From contig DVMB01000019.1 in NCBI GenBank assembly GCA_018715225.1, positions 1-5,421 on the forward strand: a stretch of 5,421 bases of DNA, read 5' to 3'. A model generated the notes under the pieces. It was given only the letters and a program-made list of their open reading frames with translations, did not search any database and was not told where the DNA came from. Origin of the DNA: Candidatus Onthoplasma faecigallinarum (GTDB lineage Bacteria; Bacillota; Clostridia; Christensenellales; UBA1242). The position numbers and the translations under genes are program-made. Shown here in pieces: positions 1 to 5,421 of this stretch (positions are counted from its first letter, which is position 1; each line of letters opens with the position of its first letter).

Positions 1-508
1 CCAATTCACTACATGATTTACTATTCGAATATGGGTCGTAGCCACACAATGGATCGCCTTCTTCAAAAGCTTTGCCCGAGTCATTGTTCAAATACACCTT
101 GTCCGTCGTCACATTAACAACACTACGTACAGAGTCAATGTGTCTAATGGCTTCGAATAAGTTTACAGTCCCCATAACATTTGTTTCATAAGTGTATTTT
201 GGATTTTCATAGCTGGTCAAAACTATTGGCTGAGCCGCTAAATGAATTACTATTTCTGGCTGAAAATTTTTCATGACAGCAAACAGATGATCATAGTCCC
301 TTATATCCCCAATATGATGTTCTACCAAATTTTCGCCATGAATTAAACTAAACATATTTGGATCAGTATAAGGCTCTAATGAGTAGCCACATACCTTAGC
401 ACCCAGTTTGTGCAAAAAACAAATAAGCCAACTGCCTTTAAATCCAGTATGCCCTGTAACAAATACTTTTTTGTTTTTATAAAAATTTTTTAGTTCCAAA
501 CTTTCCAT
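1..508 (-). CDS. rfbG: CDP-glucose 4,6-dehydratase, N-terminal part (cut by window edge)
   Basis: RfbG converts CDP-glucose to CDP-4-keto-6-deoxyglucose with bound NAD, directly after RfbF. The window holds the first 169 residues of a family usually near 355-360. They begin MESLELKNFYKNKKVFVTGH; the NAD loop TGHTGFKGSW (18-27) is the hallmark of this enzyme. IGDIRDY (66-72) and HLAAQPIV (89-96) bind the cofactor, TTDKVY (134-139) holds the catalytic Thr/Asp/Lys group, and YSNSK (160-164) gives the catalytic Tyr160 and Lys164. HTGFKG together with AAQP favours CDP-glucose dehydratase over dTDP-glucose (RmlB) or GDP-mannose dehydratases. The ATG at 508 lies inside the end of rfbF (19-nt overlap) with AAGGA 8 nt upstream. 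The frame is intact to the edge, so the missing part reflects the window, not a broken gene. Confidence 0.95.
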   Translation of the reverse strand, partial: MESLELKNFYKNKKVFVTGHTGFKGSWLICFLHKLGAKVCGYSLEPYTDPNMFSLIHGENLVEHHIGDIRDYDHLFAVMKNFQPEIVIHLAAQPIVLTSYENPKYTYETNVMGTVNLFEAIRHIDSVRSVVNVTTDKVYLNNDSGKAFEEGDPLCGYDPYSNSKSCSEL

Positions 509-1266
509 GGTGCGTTTCCTTTTTCCCAAATACCTTCTAGAGTGGTTTTGTCTTTTAATGTATCCATAGGTTTCCAAAAACCATGGTGTTTATAGGCATG
601 AAGTTTTCCTTCTTGTGCGATGGTCTGTAATGGAGCTTTTTCCCAAGGCATAGCGTCTCCTTCGATATAGTCAAACACCTCTGGCTCGCATACGAAAAAT
701 CCTGCGTTTACCCACTGATCAGAATTGACTGGTTTTTCTTTGAATGAAGAGATTTTAGTCTTGCCATCAAACTCCAACACGCCAAACCTAGGTTCTGGCT
801 GACAAGCGGTCAATGTTACCATTGCTTTGCTCTCTCTATGTTGTTTAAGCAGGGCGTTCAAATCTACATTAGACACCCCGTCTCCATATGTAAGCATAAA
901 TGTTTCATTGCCAATATAGTCTCTAGCCCTCTTTAGTCTTCCGCCAGTCATTGTATTCAAACCTGTATCAAGGACTGTAACATTCCATTTTTCACAATGA
1001 TTTTGATGCACTTCAAACATATTTCCATCAATATAATTGAAGGTTATGTCGCTGTTTGCCAAAAAATAATCTTCAAAATATTGTTTGATTATCTCTTGTT
1101 TATAACCTCCTAAAATTATGAAATCATTATAGCCAAAACTATAATAGTACTTCATTATGTGCCACAATATTGGCTTTCCTCCTATTTCTATCATTGGTTT
1201 TGGTTTGAATACACTCTCTTCTCCTATTCTTGTACCAAATCCGCCAGCAAAAATTACAACTTTCAT
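490..1266 (-). CDS. rfbF: Glucose-1-phosphate cytidylyltransferase
   Basis: RfbF catalyses CTP + alpha-D-glucose 1-phosphate to CDP-glucose + diphosphate in the cytosol, the first committed step to CDP-deoxyhexoses. The 258-residue length is that of the family. The nucleotide-binding loop FAGGFGTRIGEE (6-17) is followed by KPKPMIEIGGKPILWHIMK (21-39), nearly identical to characterised RfbF enzymes. TYGDGVSN (126-133) holds the metal-binding Asp129, EKP (177-179) and NAGFF (187-191) are substrate-site motifs, and MPWE (206-209) and GFWKPMDT (229-236) are the RfbF-specific C-terminal marks that separate it from glucose-1-phosphate thymidylyl- and uridylyltransferases. Translation starts at an ATG overlapping the GtrA stop (ATGA), with a near-perfect AGGAGG 7 nt upstream, the strongest such site in the window. 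rfbG follows with a 19-nt overlap, and the RfbF-RfbG pairing independently supports the CDP-glucose assignment. Confidence 0.97.
   Translation of the reverse strand: MKVVIFAGGFGTRIGEESVFKPKPMIEIGGKPILWHIMKYYYSFGYNDFIILGGYKQEIIKQYFEDYFLANSDITFNYIDGNMFEVHQNHCEKWNVTVLDTGLNTMTGGRLKRARDYIGNETFMLTYGDGVSNVDLNALLKQHRESKAMVTLTACQPEPRFGVLEFDGKTKISSFKEKPVNSDQWVNAGFFVCEPEVFDYIEGDAMPWEKAPLQTIAQEGKLHAYKHHGFWKPMDTLKDKTTLEGIWEKGNAPWKVWN
517..521 (-). promoter_or_regulatory. Ribosome binding site that sets the rfbG start
   Basis: AAGGA lies 8 nt upstream of the ATG at 508 and inside the last codons of rfbF. No other in-frame ATG lies near the conserved NAD loop, so this site fixes the start and the 19-nt overlap. 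Confidence 0.6.
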
Positions 1267-1808
1267 TTATTTTCCTCCTTTTTTTCATTACTGTAATTTT
1301 CTTTTTCATCTATTTTTTCATCTTTATCGACTTCTACATTTTGATCAGTTGTCTCACTTATCTTTTTAGGTTTTTTATATTTAAACACAAAGCATTTTTG
1401 TCCAACAAAACTTATAATCATTGTAACTATGGTTGTAATTATTGCTATAACAATTTCATTGAAGAAATCATATGTCCTTAGCCAGAATTTCAACAGATAA
1501 TCTACCCCAAAAGCGACAGCGTAAACTAAAATAAATTTTATTGTCTCACTTTTACTTTTCTTTTTGCTCTCAAAAGTAAAAAATTTGTTCCATAAATAAC
1601 TATTAATTAAACCTAAAACCTGACTGACTATCGTGGCGACGATTACTGGCAATACCAAACCATCATTGTTTTGGAATATGTCCACGCCAAACAGTAGCAA
1701 AACTATCCAATATGAACCAACACCAATTACTGTATTCAAGCCACCTACTAAAATGAATTTTATACGATAATCTAATTTTTTTAACCAATTATACAGTTTC
1801 TTTATCAT
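1263..1808 (-). CDS. GtrA-family four-helix membrane protein with a charged C-terminal tail
   Basis: This 181-residue protein has the GtrA fold: four predicted membrane helices at about 16-40, 51-70, 88-108 and 116-138, the conserved KFxLVGGLNT stretch in helix 1 (17-26), and paired aromatic motifs after helices 2 and 4 (NKFFTF 74-79, QKCFVF 137-142). GtrA proteins act in the cytoplasmic membrane, probably moving undecaprenyl-phosphate-linked sugar made by GtrB to the outer face. The partner GtrB gene is directly upstream and overlaps by 20 nt. Residues 147-181 form an unusual hydrophilic tail with 12 acidic and 8 Lys residues; most GtrA proteins stop at about 120-145 residues. A TTG at 1820 would add four residues, but the ATG at 1808 with GGGGA 5 nt upstream is preferred. 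The stop overlaps rfbF as ATGA. Confidence 0.9.
   Translation of the reverse strand: MIKKLYNWLKKLDYRIKFILVGGLNTVIGVGSYWIVLLLFGVDIFQNNDGLVLPVIVATIVSQVLGLINSYLWNKFFTFESKKKSKSETIKFILVYAVAFGVDYLLKFWLRTYDFFNEIVIAIITTIVTMIISFVGQKCFVFKYKKPKKISETTDQNVEVDKDEKIDEKENYSNEKKEENK
1274..1279 (-). promoter_or_regulatory. Strong ribosome binding site for rfbF
   Basis: AGGAGG ends 7 nt before the rfbF ATG and is encoded within the last Lys/Glu codons of the GtrA-like gene. With the ATGA stop/start overlap it should give efficient, coupled translation of rfbF. Confidence 0.75.
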
Positions 1809-2754
1809 CTTCGTCCCCAAAATTCAATCGCTCTTTTTCAATCACAAGAGGTCTATGCAATTGTCTCACATTCATGTTGACCAAATACTCCCCTAAAATA
1901 CCGATAAAGAACAGATTGATAAACGTAAATAGCCCCAGTGCACTAAACAAGATATACATTGCGTGGATCTGCGGATAAAATATCTTCAAAATAGATAGCA
2001 CAACAACCGCTACGAACGATAACCCTGACAGCAATACTCCTAAAATGGTGGCTAGTCTTGGAATCTTTTTTGTATACGTTGTAATAGACAGCATAGCGGC
2101 ATCATAGAGCGTCCTAAAATTGTTGCTCGATTTCCCCGCTTTTCGCTTCTGTTGCGTGTACTCAATCGTTGCCAGATTGCCACAAAATTCTGCTACCATA
2201 CCTCTAAGGAATGGTGTCGGGTCATCGACTTTTTTTAGGGTTTCAATGAAACTATTATCATATAGTGCGAAGCCGGTAAAATGCTCGATTTGTTGAATGG
2301 TGCTCATCTTTTTTATGAATTTATAATAGATGGTCCTAAAAAATCTCATCAATTTATTTTCTTTGCTCTTGGTCTTTATACCAGCGACGACTTGATAACC
2401 CTCCTCCCATTTCATAACGAATTTTTTAATCATGTCGATAGGGTCTTGGAAGTCTGCACACATTATGATAGTACAATCACTGCCTCCTCCAATATCATTT
2501 TGCAACAGACCATAAAAAGGCGAATTAAACTGTCCAAAATTTTTGGCATTGAATATGGCTTTTATCCTCTTATTTGATTTACATAATCTACGTATGATTT
2601 CCTGAGTCTTGTCCGCACTATTGTTATCTATAAAGTGAATAAAATAATCATATTGCGGTAATTCTGTCTCAAAATGATTGATTATCCCTTTGACCAATTC
2701 CTCAATATTTTTTTCTTCATTAAATGTTGGTATCAATATCCTAATTCTTTTCAT
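1789..2754 (-). CDS. Family 2 glycosyltransferase, GtrB/DPM1-like, with two C-terminal membrane segments
   Basis: The protein (321 residues from the chosen ATG) is a GT-A-fold inverting glycosyltransferase of the polyprenyl-phosphate glycosyltransferase group. It starts with the family signature IPTFNEE (8-14). FIDNNSADKT (41-50) holds the nucleotide-binding Asp, ADFQDP (100-105) is the DxD-like metal site, and RG (184-185) and QKRKAGKSS (202-210) match conserved acceptor-loop motifs. Two hydrophobic segments, about 235-257 and 266-290, anchor it so that the active site faces the cytoplasm. Expected role: transfer of a sugar from a nucleotide donor to undecaprenyl phosphate. The neighbouring GtrA gene supports this. 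A TTG at 2802 would add 16 residues, but the ATG at 2754 begins exactly at the family N-terminus and has AAAAAAGG 8 nt upstream. It overlaps the epimerase gene by 14 nt. The donor sugar is unknown. Confidence 0.92.
   Translation of the reverse strand: MKRIRILIPTFNEEKNIEELVKGIINHFETELPQYDYFIHFIDNNSADKTQEIIRRLCKSNKRIKAIFNAKNFGQFNSPFYGLLQNDIGGGSDCTIIMCADFQDPIDMIKKFVMKWEEGYQVVAGIKTKSKENKLMRFFRTIYYKFIKKMSTIQQIEHFTGFALYDNSFIETLKKVDDPTPFLRGMVAEFCGNLATIEYTQQKRKAGKSSNNFRTLYDAAMLSITTYTKKIPRLATILGVLLSGLSFVAVVVLSILKIFYPQIHAMYILFSALGLFTFINLFFIGILGEYLVNMNVRQLHRPLVIEKERLNFGDEDDKETV
1814..1818 (-). promoter_or_regulatory. Probable ribosome binding site for gtrA-like gene
   Basis: GGGGA, 5 nt before the ATG at 1808 and inside the end of the GtrB gene, favours that ATG over the in-frame TTG at 1820. 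The match to the anti-Shine-Dalgarno is only moderate, so coupling to upstream translation may matter. Confidence 0.45.
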
Positions 2755-3655
2755 ATGCTTTACCTTTTTTGTTCTGTACAATATTTTCAATAGCAATATC
2801 AAATGGCGTAAAACTATTGAACCCAGTATTTAACAACTTGTTTATATCTGGGTCTATGCTCACTTTTCCTGTGGCAGGATAAGGAATTGCTCCAAAATTA
2901 AGTTGTGATTTTGAGTGTAAGATCTTTTTTATTTCGTATATAAAATCTTTTAACTTTCTAGTATCTCTACTGCCAAAATTGTATATGCCAGAAAAGCCAT
3001 TTTCCATCAAATAGACCATGGCTTTTACAGCATCCTGGATATACATGTAATTCCAATTTTGGTCTGCTAAAGTATAGTTACAATCTCTATCATGCATCAT
3101 ATTTTCTATACTCGACTCTATCAATGTGCCTGAAAAATCATTTTCACCAAAGAGTGAAAAGAATCTAGGGATAATGACTTTTAGTTTCAACCTATCAGCA
3201 TTGTCCAATGCGTAATCGGTAAATTGTAACTTATATATCCCATACTCAGTGTTAGGTCTAGGAGTATCTGTCTCTTTAATTTTTTTGTTCAATACGCCAT
3301 ATTCTGCTTGCGAACCTGCACCTATAAAATACTGACAACCTATTCTGCTGGCAGCCTCTAAAACCTCTTTTGAATAGACAAAATTGCTCTCTTGCTTTTC
3401 TTCGTCGTTCCTATCGCTTCCTCTTGTACCATTCCATGCTAAATGAAATATAGCAAAACAAGGGCTATCTATATATTTATCTAAATTTTTATATTCATCT
3501 AAGTTTAAATAGATGGTCTTGATTTGTGGAGAGTCAAATTTCACTGGAGAACCTTTCCTCAAAATTGCATAGACAAAATAGCCCTTTTCTGTCAATTCCT
3601 TGACTAAAGGTTTTCCAATAAAACAACTCGCACCTGTAACTATTACATTTTTCAT
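2741..3655 (-). CDS. NAD(P)-dependent epimerase/dehydratase family nucleotide-sugar enzyme (extended SDR)
   Basis: At 304 residues this has the normal length of an extended short-chain dehydrogenase/reductase. The N-terminal Rossmann strand-turn is VTGASCFIG (6-14), with Cys11 where GxxGxxG has its middle Gly. HLAW (71-74) is the usual cofactor-side loop, Ser115 in GAGSQAEYG is the likely catalytic Ser, and Tyr138-xxx-Lys142 (YGIYK) is the catalytic pair. PRFFSLFG (163-170) and WNYMYIQDAV (201-210) are typical substrate-domain motifs. Homologues are common in capsule and O-antigen loci, where they epimerise, dehydrate or reduce nucleotide sugars. Here the likely substrate is a CDP-keto-sugar made through RfbF/RfbG, possibly after action of the transketolase just upstream. 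A reductase of the abequose/paratose-synthase or YerF type is possible, but the exact reaction cannot be read from the sequence. AAGGGA 8 nt before the ATG supports the start. Confidence 0.88.
   Translation of the reverse strand: MKNVIVTGASCFIGKPLVKELTEKGYFVYAILRKGSPVKFDSPQIKTIYLNLDEYKNLDKYIDSPCFAIFHLAWNGTRGSDRNDEEKQESNFVYSKEVLEAASRIGCQYFIGAGSQAEYGVLNKKIKETDTPRPNTEYGIYKLQFTDYALDNADRLKLKVIIPRFFSLFGENDFSGTLIESSIENMMHDRDCNYTLADQNWNYMYIQDAVKAMVYLMENGFSGIYNFGSRDTRKLKDFIYEIKKILHSKSQLNFGAIPYPATGKVSIDPDINKLLNTGFNSFTPFDIAIENIVQNKKGKAYEKN
2763..2770 (-). promoter_or_regulatory. Ribosome binding site for the GtrB-like glycosyltransferase
   Basis: AAAAAAGG lies inside the 3' end of the epimerase gene and ends 8 nt before the ATG at 2754. 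It decides between that start and the upstream TTG at 2802. The 14-nt overlap suggests translational coupling. Confidence 0.6.
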
Positions 3656-3660
3656 ATTTG

Positions 3661-4557
3661 TTATCCCTTGTTTATATTTTCAACTACATTTTTTATAGCA
3701 TTTTTATCTATTTTGTAATGTTTTCTTAATTCTTTTTGTTTGCCAACGACACATGTAAATTCATTATTAAAGGCTATAGGAATAATTTTTGTATCAATAT
3801 CAAATGTGTTTTTGATTTCACACAAATAAGAATACAACCCGCCAGTCAATTGATGCTCTTCAAGGGATATGATGGTCTTGTATTGTATCATGATGTTGGC
3901 TATCATTTCCCTATTTTTAAAATAATTAACCAAAGAATATATGTCAACTTTATTTTCATTTTCGCTATTGTAGTCTATAGCCTCTTGCAAAATTGTTCCA
4001 GAGGCTATTATTGCGATTTTTGAACCGTGATCTTCCACTAAATTAATAGTGGTGTTAGTAGGTGTATTAAATGTCGCTCCACCCTTGTTCATACGCATAT
4101 AACTTGGTCCCCCGCATGAATACAGTTCATCCATAACTAAAGCGACCTCTTCCTTGCAAGACGGTGTATATACTTTCATATTTGGTATTGCTCTAAGGCA
4201 GGCAACATCTTCCGTAGAGTGATGAGTTATCCCTAATGAGCCATATTCAACCCCAGTACCTACATTTAAAATATTTACATCCAGATTGTGATAGCAAGCG
4301 TCGTTTCGTATCTGCTCTAGACACCTCAGTGAAGGAAATGTGGCGATACTATAACAAAATACCTTTTTGTGATTTAGTGCCAGTCCAGACGCAAACAACA
4401 TCATATTCTGCTCTGCTATGCCCACATTGATTGCTCTTTTACCGAAAGCTTCAAATACAGGTTCAAAGGCTCCATACCCCAAATCTGCTGTAATGAATAT
4501 GACATCATTTGATTTTTTGTTGAAATCTAATAATTTATTAATAATTGTACTACGCAT
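3661..4557 (-). CDS. Transketolase, C-terminal subunit (pyrimidine-binding and C-terminal domains)
   Basis: This 298-residue partner completes the thiamine diphosphate site. The pyrimidine domain spans roughly 1-165 and the transketolase C-terminal domain roughly 175-298. NVGIAEQNM (44-52) carries Glu49, the expected catalytic glutamate that activates the cofactor. GITHHSTED (109-117) matches the donor-binding His loop, and Arg155 in YMRMNKGG aligns by eye with a phosphate-binding Arg of yeast transketolase. The early loop is ADLGYGAF (24-31) where pentose-phosphate enzymes have ADLxxSN, so a phosphate-contacting Ser seems absent. This may be normal for transketolase-like pairs in polysaccharide loci. 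The start is supported by GGAGGA 5 nt upstream of the ATG. The stop lies 5 nt before the next gene. Two-carbon transfer onto a nucleotide keto-sugar is an inference from context. Confidence 0.93.
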   Translation of the reverse strand: MRSTIINKLLDFNKKSNDVIFITADLGYGAFEPVFEAFGKRAINVGIAEQNMMLFASGLALNHKKVFCYSIATFPSLRCLEQIRNDACYHNLDVNILNVGTGVEYGSLGITHHSTEDVACLRAIPNMKVYTPSCKEEVALVMDELYSCGGPSYMRMNKGGATFNTPTNTTINLVEDHGSKIAIIASGTILQEAIDYNSENENKVDIYSLVNYFKNREMIANIMIQYKTIISLEEHQLTGGLYSYLCEIKNTFDIDTKIIPIAFNNEFTCVVGKQKELRKHYKIDKNAIKNVVENINKG

Positions 4558-5386
4558 AATAGTCCTCCAATTCTTTTATTGCTTGTTCTGCTTGTTCCTG
4601 ATTTGGATTTCTATAATGCCACAATATATTATTTTCCATAAATGAGACGCCTTTACCTTTAACGGTATGTGCGACGACAACGCTTGGTTTATTATCACAC
4701 TTGGCAGATAGAGACTTTACTAGTTCATTAAAATTGTGTCCATCACACGATAAAACGTTGAATCCAAACGCTTTGAATTTGTCCTCTAGATTGTTTAAAT
4801 CTATAATATCTTTACAGTCTCCCAATGCCTGCATATTGTTCCTGTCAACTATAACGTGCAGGTTGTCTAATTTTAATTGAACGGCTAGCATTACGGCCTC
4901 CCAGACTGAGCCTTCTTCACACTCACCGTCACCCATCAAAACATAGACTTGATTGTCCTTCTTATCAAGTTTGAACGAATATGCAATTCCAACAGCCAAC
5001 CCTAGCCCATGGCCTAATGAACCGGTCGAAACTTCCACTCCTCTAACTTTATGCGAGACGTGACCAGATAGTAGACTCCCGTAAGTGTAGTATCCTTCCA
5101 AATCTTTTTTATCAATCATGCCTATTTCTGCCAACGCACAATATTGAGCCACTCCTGCATGACCTTTGCTCAAAATAAATATATCCCTGTTTTCATCTTT
5201 TGGGTTCTTTACATTGTAATGTAAAATTTTACCATAAAGAGTCGCCATAATGTCGGCTAGCGAAAGAATCGCTCCTATATGCGACGCTCCTGATTTGCAT
5301 GTCATTTTGACGGCATTAATTTTAATGTCTTTTGCAAAATTTTTTAATTTTTTCAATTCTTCTTCATTTAAACAATCTTTATTCAT
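4550..5386 (-). CDS. Transketolase, N-terminal subunit (thiamine diphosphate-binding half)
   Basis: This 278-residue protein is the pyrophosphate-binding half of a split transketolase; a one-chain transketolase is about 660 residues. Visible marks in order are SGASHIG (His36, at the usual GHPG active-site position), KGHAG (His76), GHVSH (His109), TGSLGHGLG (121-129), the thiamine diphosphate/Mg motif from GDG (152-154) to the NN pair (183-184), and KGKG (243-246) followed by WH (256-257). Family role: cytosolic transfer of a two-carbon ketol unit between sugars, with the partner C subunit encoded next (ATGCGTAG, 8-nt overlap). The ATG start has only a modest Shine-Dalgarno (GAGAG, 6 nt upstream). 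Its place in a CDP-sugar operon, away from pentose-phosphate genes, suggests a specialised acceptor; the substrate is not known. Pyruvate dehydrogenase E1-alpha and DXP synthase were considered but fit less well. Confidence 0.93.
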   Translation of the reverse strand: MNKDCLNEEELKKLKNFAKDIKINAVKMTCKSGASHIGAILSLADIMATLYGKILHYNVKNPKDENRDIFILSKGHAGVAQYCALAEIGMIDKKDLEGYYTYGSLLSGHVSHKVRGVEVSTGSLGHGLGLAVGIAYSFKLDKKDNQVYVLMGDGECEEGSVWEAVMLAVQLKLDNLHVIVDRNNMQALGDCKDIIDLNNLEDKFKAFGFNVLSCDGHNFNELVKSLSAKCDNKPSVVVAHTVKGKGVSFMENNILWHYRNPNQEQAEQAIKELEDYYA

Positions 5387-5421
5387 TTTTTACTCTCTTT
5401 TTTAGTTTATCATTCCAATAT
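5379..5421 (-). CDS. Possible 3' end of an upstream gene, partial (function unknown)
   Basis: Before the transketolase N-subunit ATG, one minus-strand frame stays open from the right edge for 13 codons (YWNDKLKKRVKNE) and stops at TAA (5381-5379), 8 nt inside the transketolase gene. The other two frames close at once or within about 20 nt. An overlapping stop is the rule here: four of the five complete junctions in the window overlap, so this is the most likely end of the preceding operon gene. The fragment is too short to assign a family, and an upstream gene ending in another frame (for example ...IGMIN) would also fit. Confidence 0.35.
   Translation of the reverse strand, partial: YWNDKLKKRVKNE

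Noticed and set aside
1278..1284. A_AAA_AAG heptamer, in phase, near the end of the GtrA-like gene (dnaX-type -1 slippery site)
   Set aside because: A -1 shift would add only three residues before a stop. The following AGGAGG is explained as the rfbF ribosome binding site, and no upstream stimulatory element is apparent.
1157..1481. Two overlapping plus-strand frames rich in Phe/Ile/Leu that look like a small membrane protein
   Set aside because: The hydrophobicity comes from reading the A-rich Lys/Glu tail of the GtrA-like gene backwards (poly-T gives Phe); no credible independent gene.
1809..1820. TTG start four codons upstream of the GtrA-like ATG
   Set aside because: It is a weaker start codon, and GGGGA is correctly spaced for the ATG at 1808 instead.
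2281..2577. Plus-strand open frame of 98 codons
   Set aside because: It lies wholly opposite the GtrB-like gene, has no family resemblance, and is an antisense shadow of a well-supported protein.
2755..2802. N-terminal extension of the GtrB-like protein from a TTG at 2802
   Set aside because: The extra 16 residues lie before the conserved family start and overlap the epimerase gene further; the ATG at 2754 has a well-spaced AAAAAAGG.
3736..4023. Plus-strand open frame of 95 codons
   Set aside because: Antisense shadow of the transketolase C subunit, with no recognisable motifs.
3661..5386. DXP synthase or pyruvate dehydrogenase E1 alpha/beta in place of transketolase
   Set aside because: The subunit split, the KGKG...WH end of the N subunit and the NVGIAEQNM/GITHHSTED motifs fit split transketolase best. 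There is no lipoyl or E2/E3 partner in view.
1..5421. CRISPR arrays, insertion sequences, tRNAs, terminators or promoters
   Set aside because: Essentially no intergenic space is present. No spaced direct repeats, terminal inverted repeats, cloverleaf or GC-stem/poly-T structure outside coding sequence was seen by eye.

Overview
All genes in this window lie on the minus strand and read right to left as one tightly packed, AT-rich operon segment for surface-polysaccharide sugar biosynthesis. In transcription order they are: the possible 3' end of an unknown gene (5421-5379), a split transketolase (N subunit 5386-4550, C subunit 4557-3661), an NAD(P)-dependent epimerase/dehydratase-type nucleotide-sugar enzyme (3655-2741), a GtrB/DPM1-like membrane glycosyltransferase (2754-1789), a GtrA-family membrane protein (1808-1263), glucose-1-phosphate cytidylyltransferase RfbF (1266-490), and the first 169 residues of CDP-glucose 4,6-dehydratase RfbG (508 to the left edge). 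The window is almost fully coding. The only certain non-coding gap is 5 nt (3656-3660). No promoter, terminator, RNA gene, mobile element or repeat array was seen.

How the genes fit together: RfbF makes CDP-glucose and RfbG converts it to CDP-4-keto-6-deoxyglucose, the common precursor of CDP-3,6-dideoxyhexoses and of the branched sugar yersiniose. The epimerase/dehydratase-type enzyme could reduce or epimerise a keto-sugar made in this pathway. GtrB and GtrA form a classic pair: GtrB loads a sugar onto undecaprenyl phosphate on the cytoplasmic face, and GtrA is thought to help flip the lipid-linked sugar. The transketolase pair is the unexplained component. Its place in a CDP-keto-sugar operon suggests a thiamine-diphosphate-dependent two-carbon transfer to a nucleotide sugar, i.e. 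a branched-chain sugar. That is inference, not shown by the sequence.

Organism: low GC, mostly Lys/Asn/Ile-rich proteins, purine-rich Shine-Dalgarno sequences before nearly every gene (AGGAGG before rfbF, GGAGGA before the transketolase C subunit) and TGA used as a stop fit a low-GC Firmicute, perhaps a clostridial or other gut anaerobe. Strong Shine-Dalgarno sites argue against Bacteroidetes. Another low-GC bacterium with an O-antigen or capsule locus cannot be excluded.

The window is cut inside the operon on both sides. The dehydratase-like deoxygenase RfbH, the remaining glycosyltransferases, the polymerase and the export genes, if present, lie outside it.
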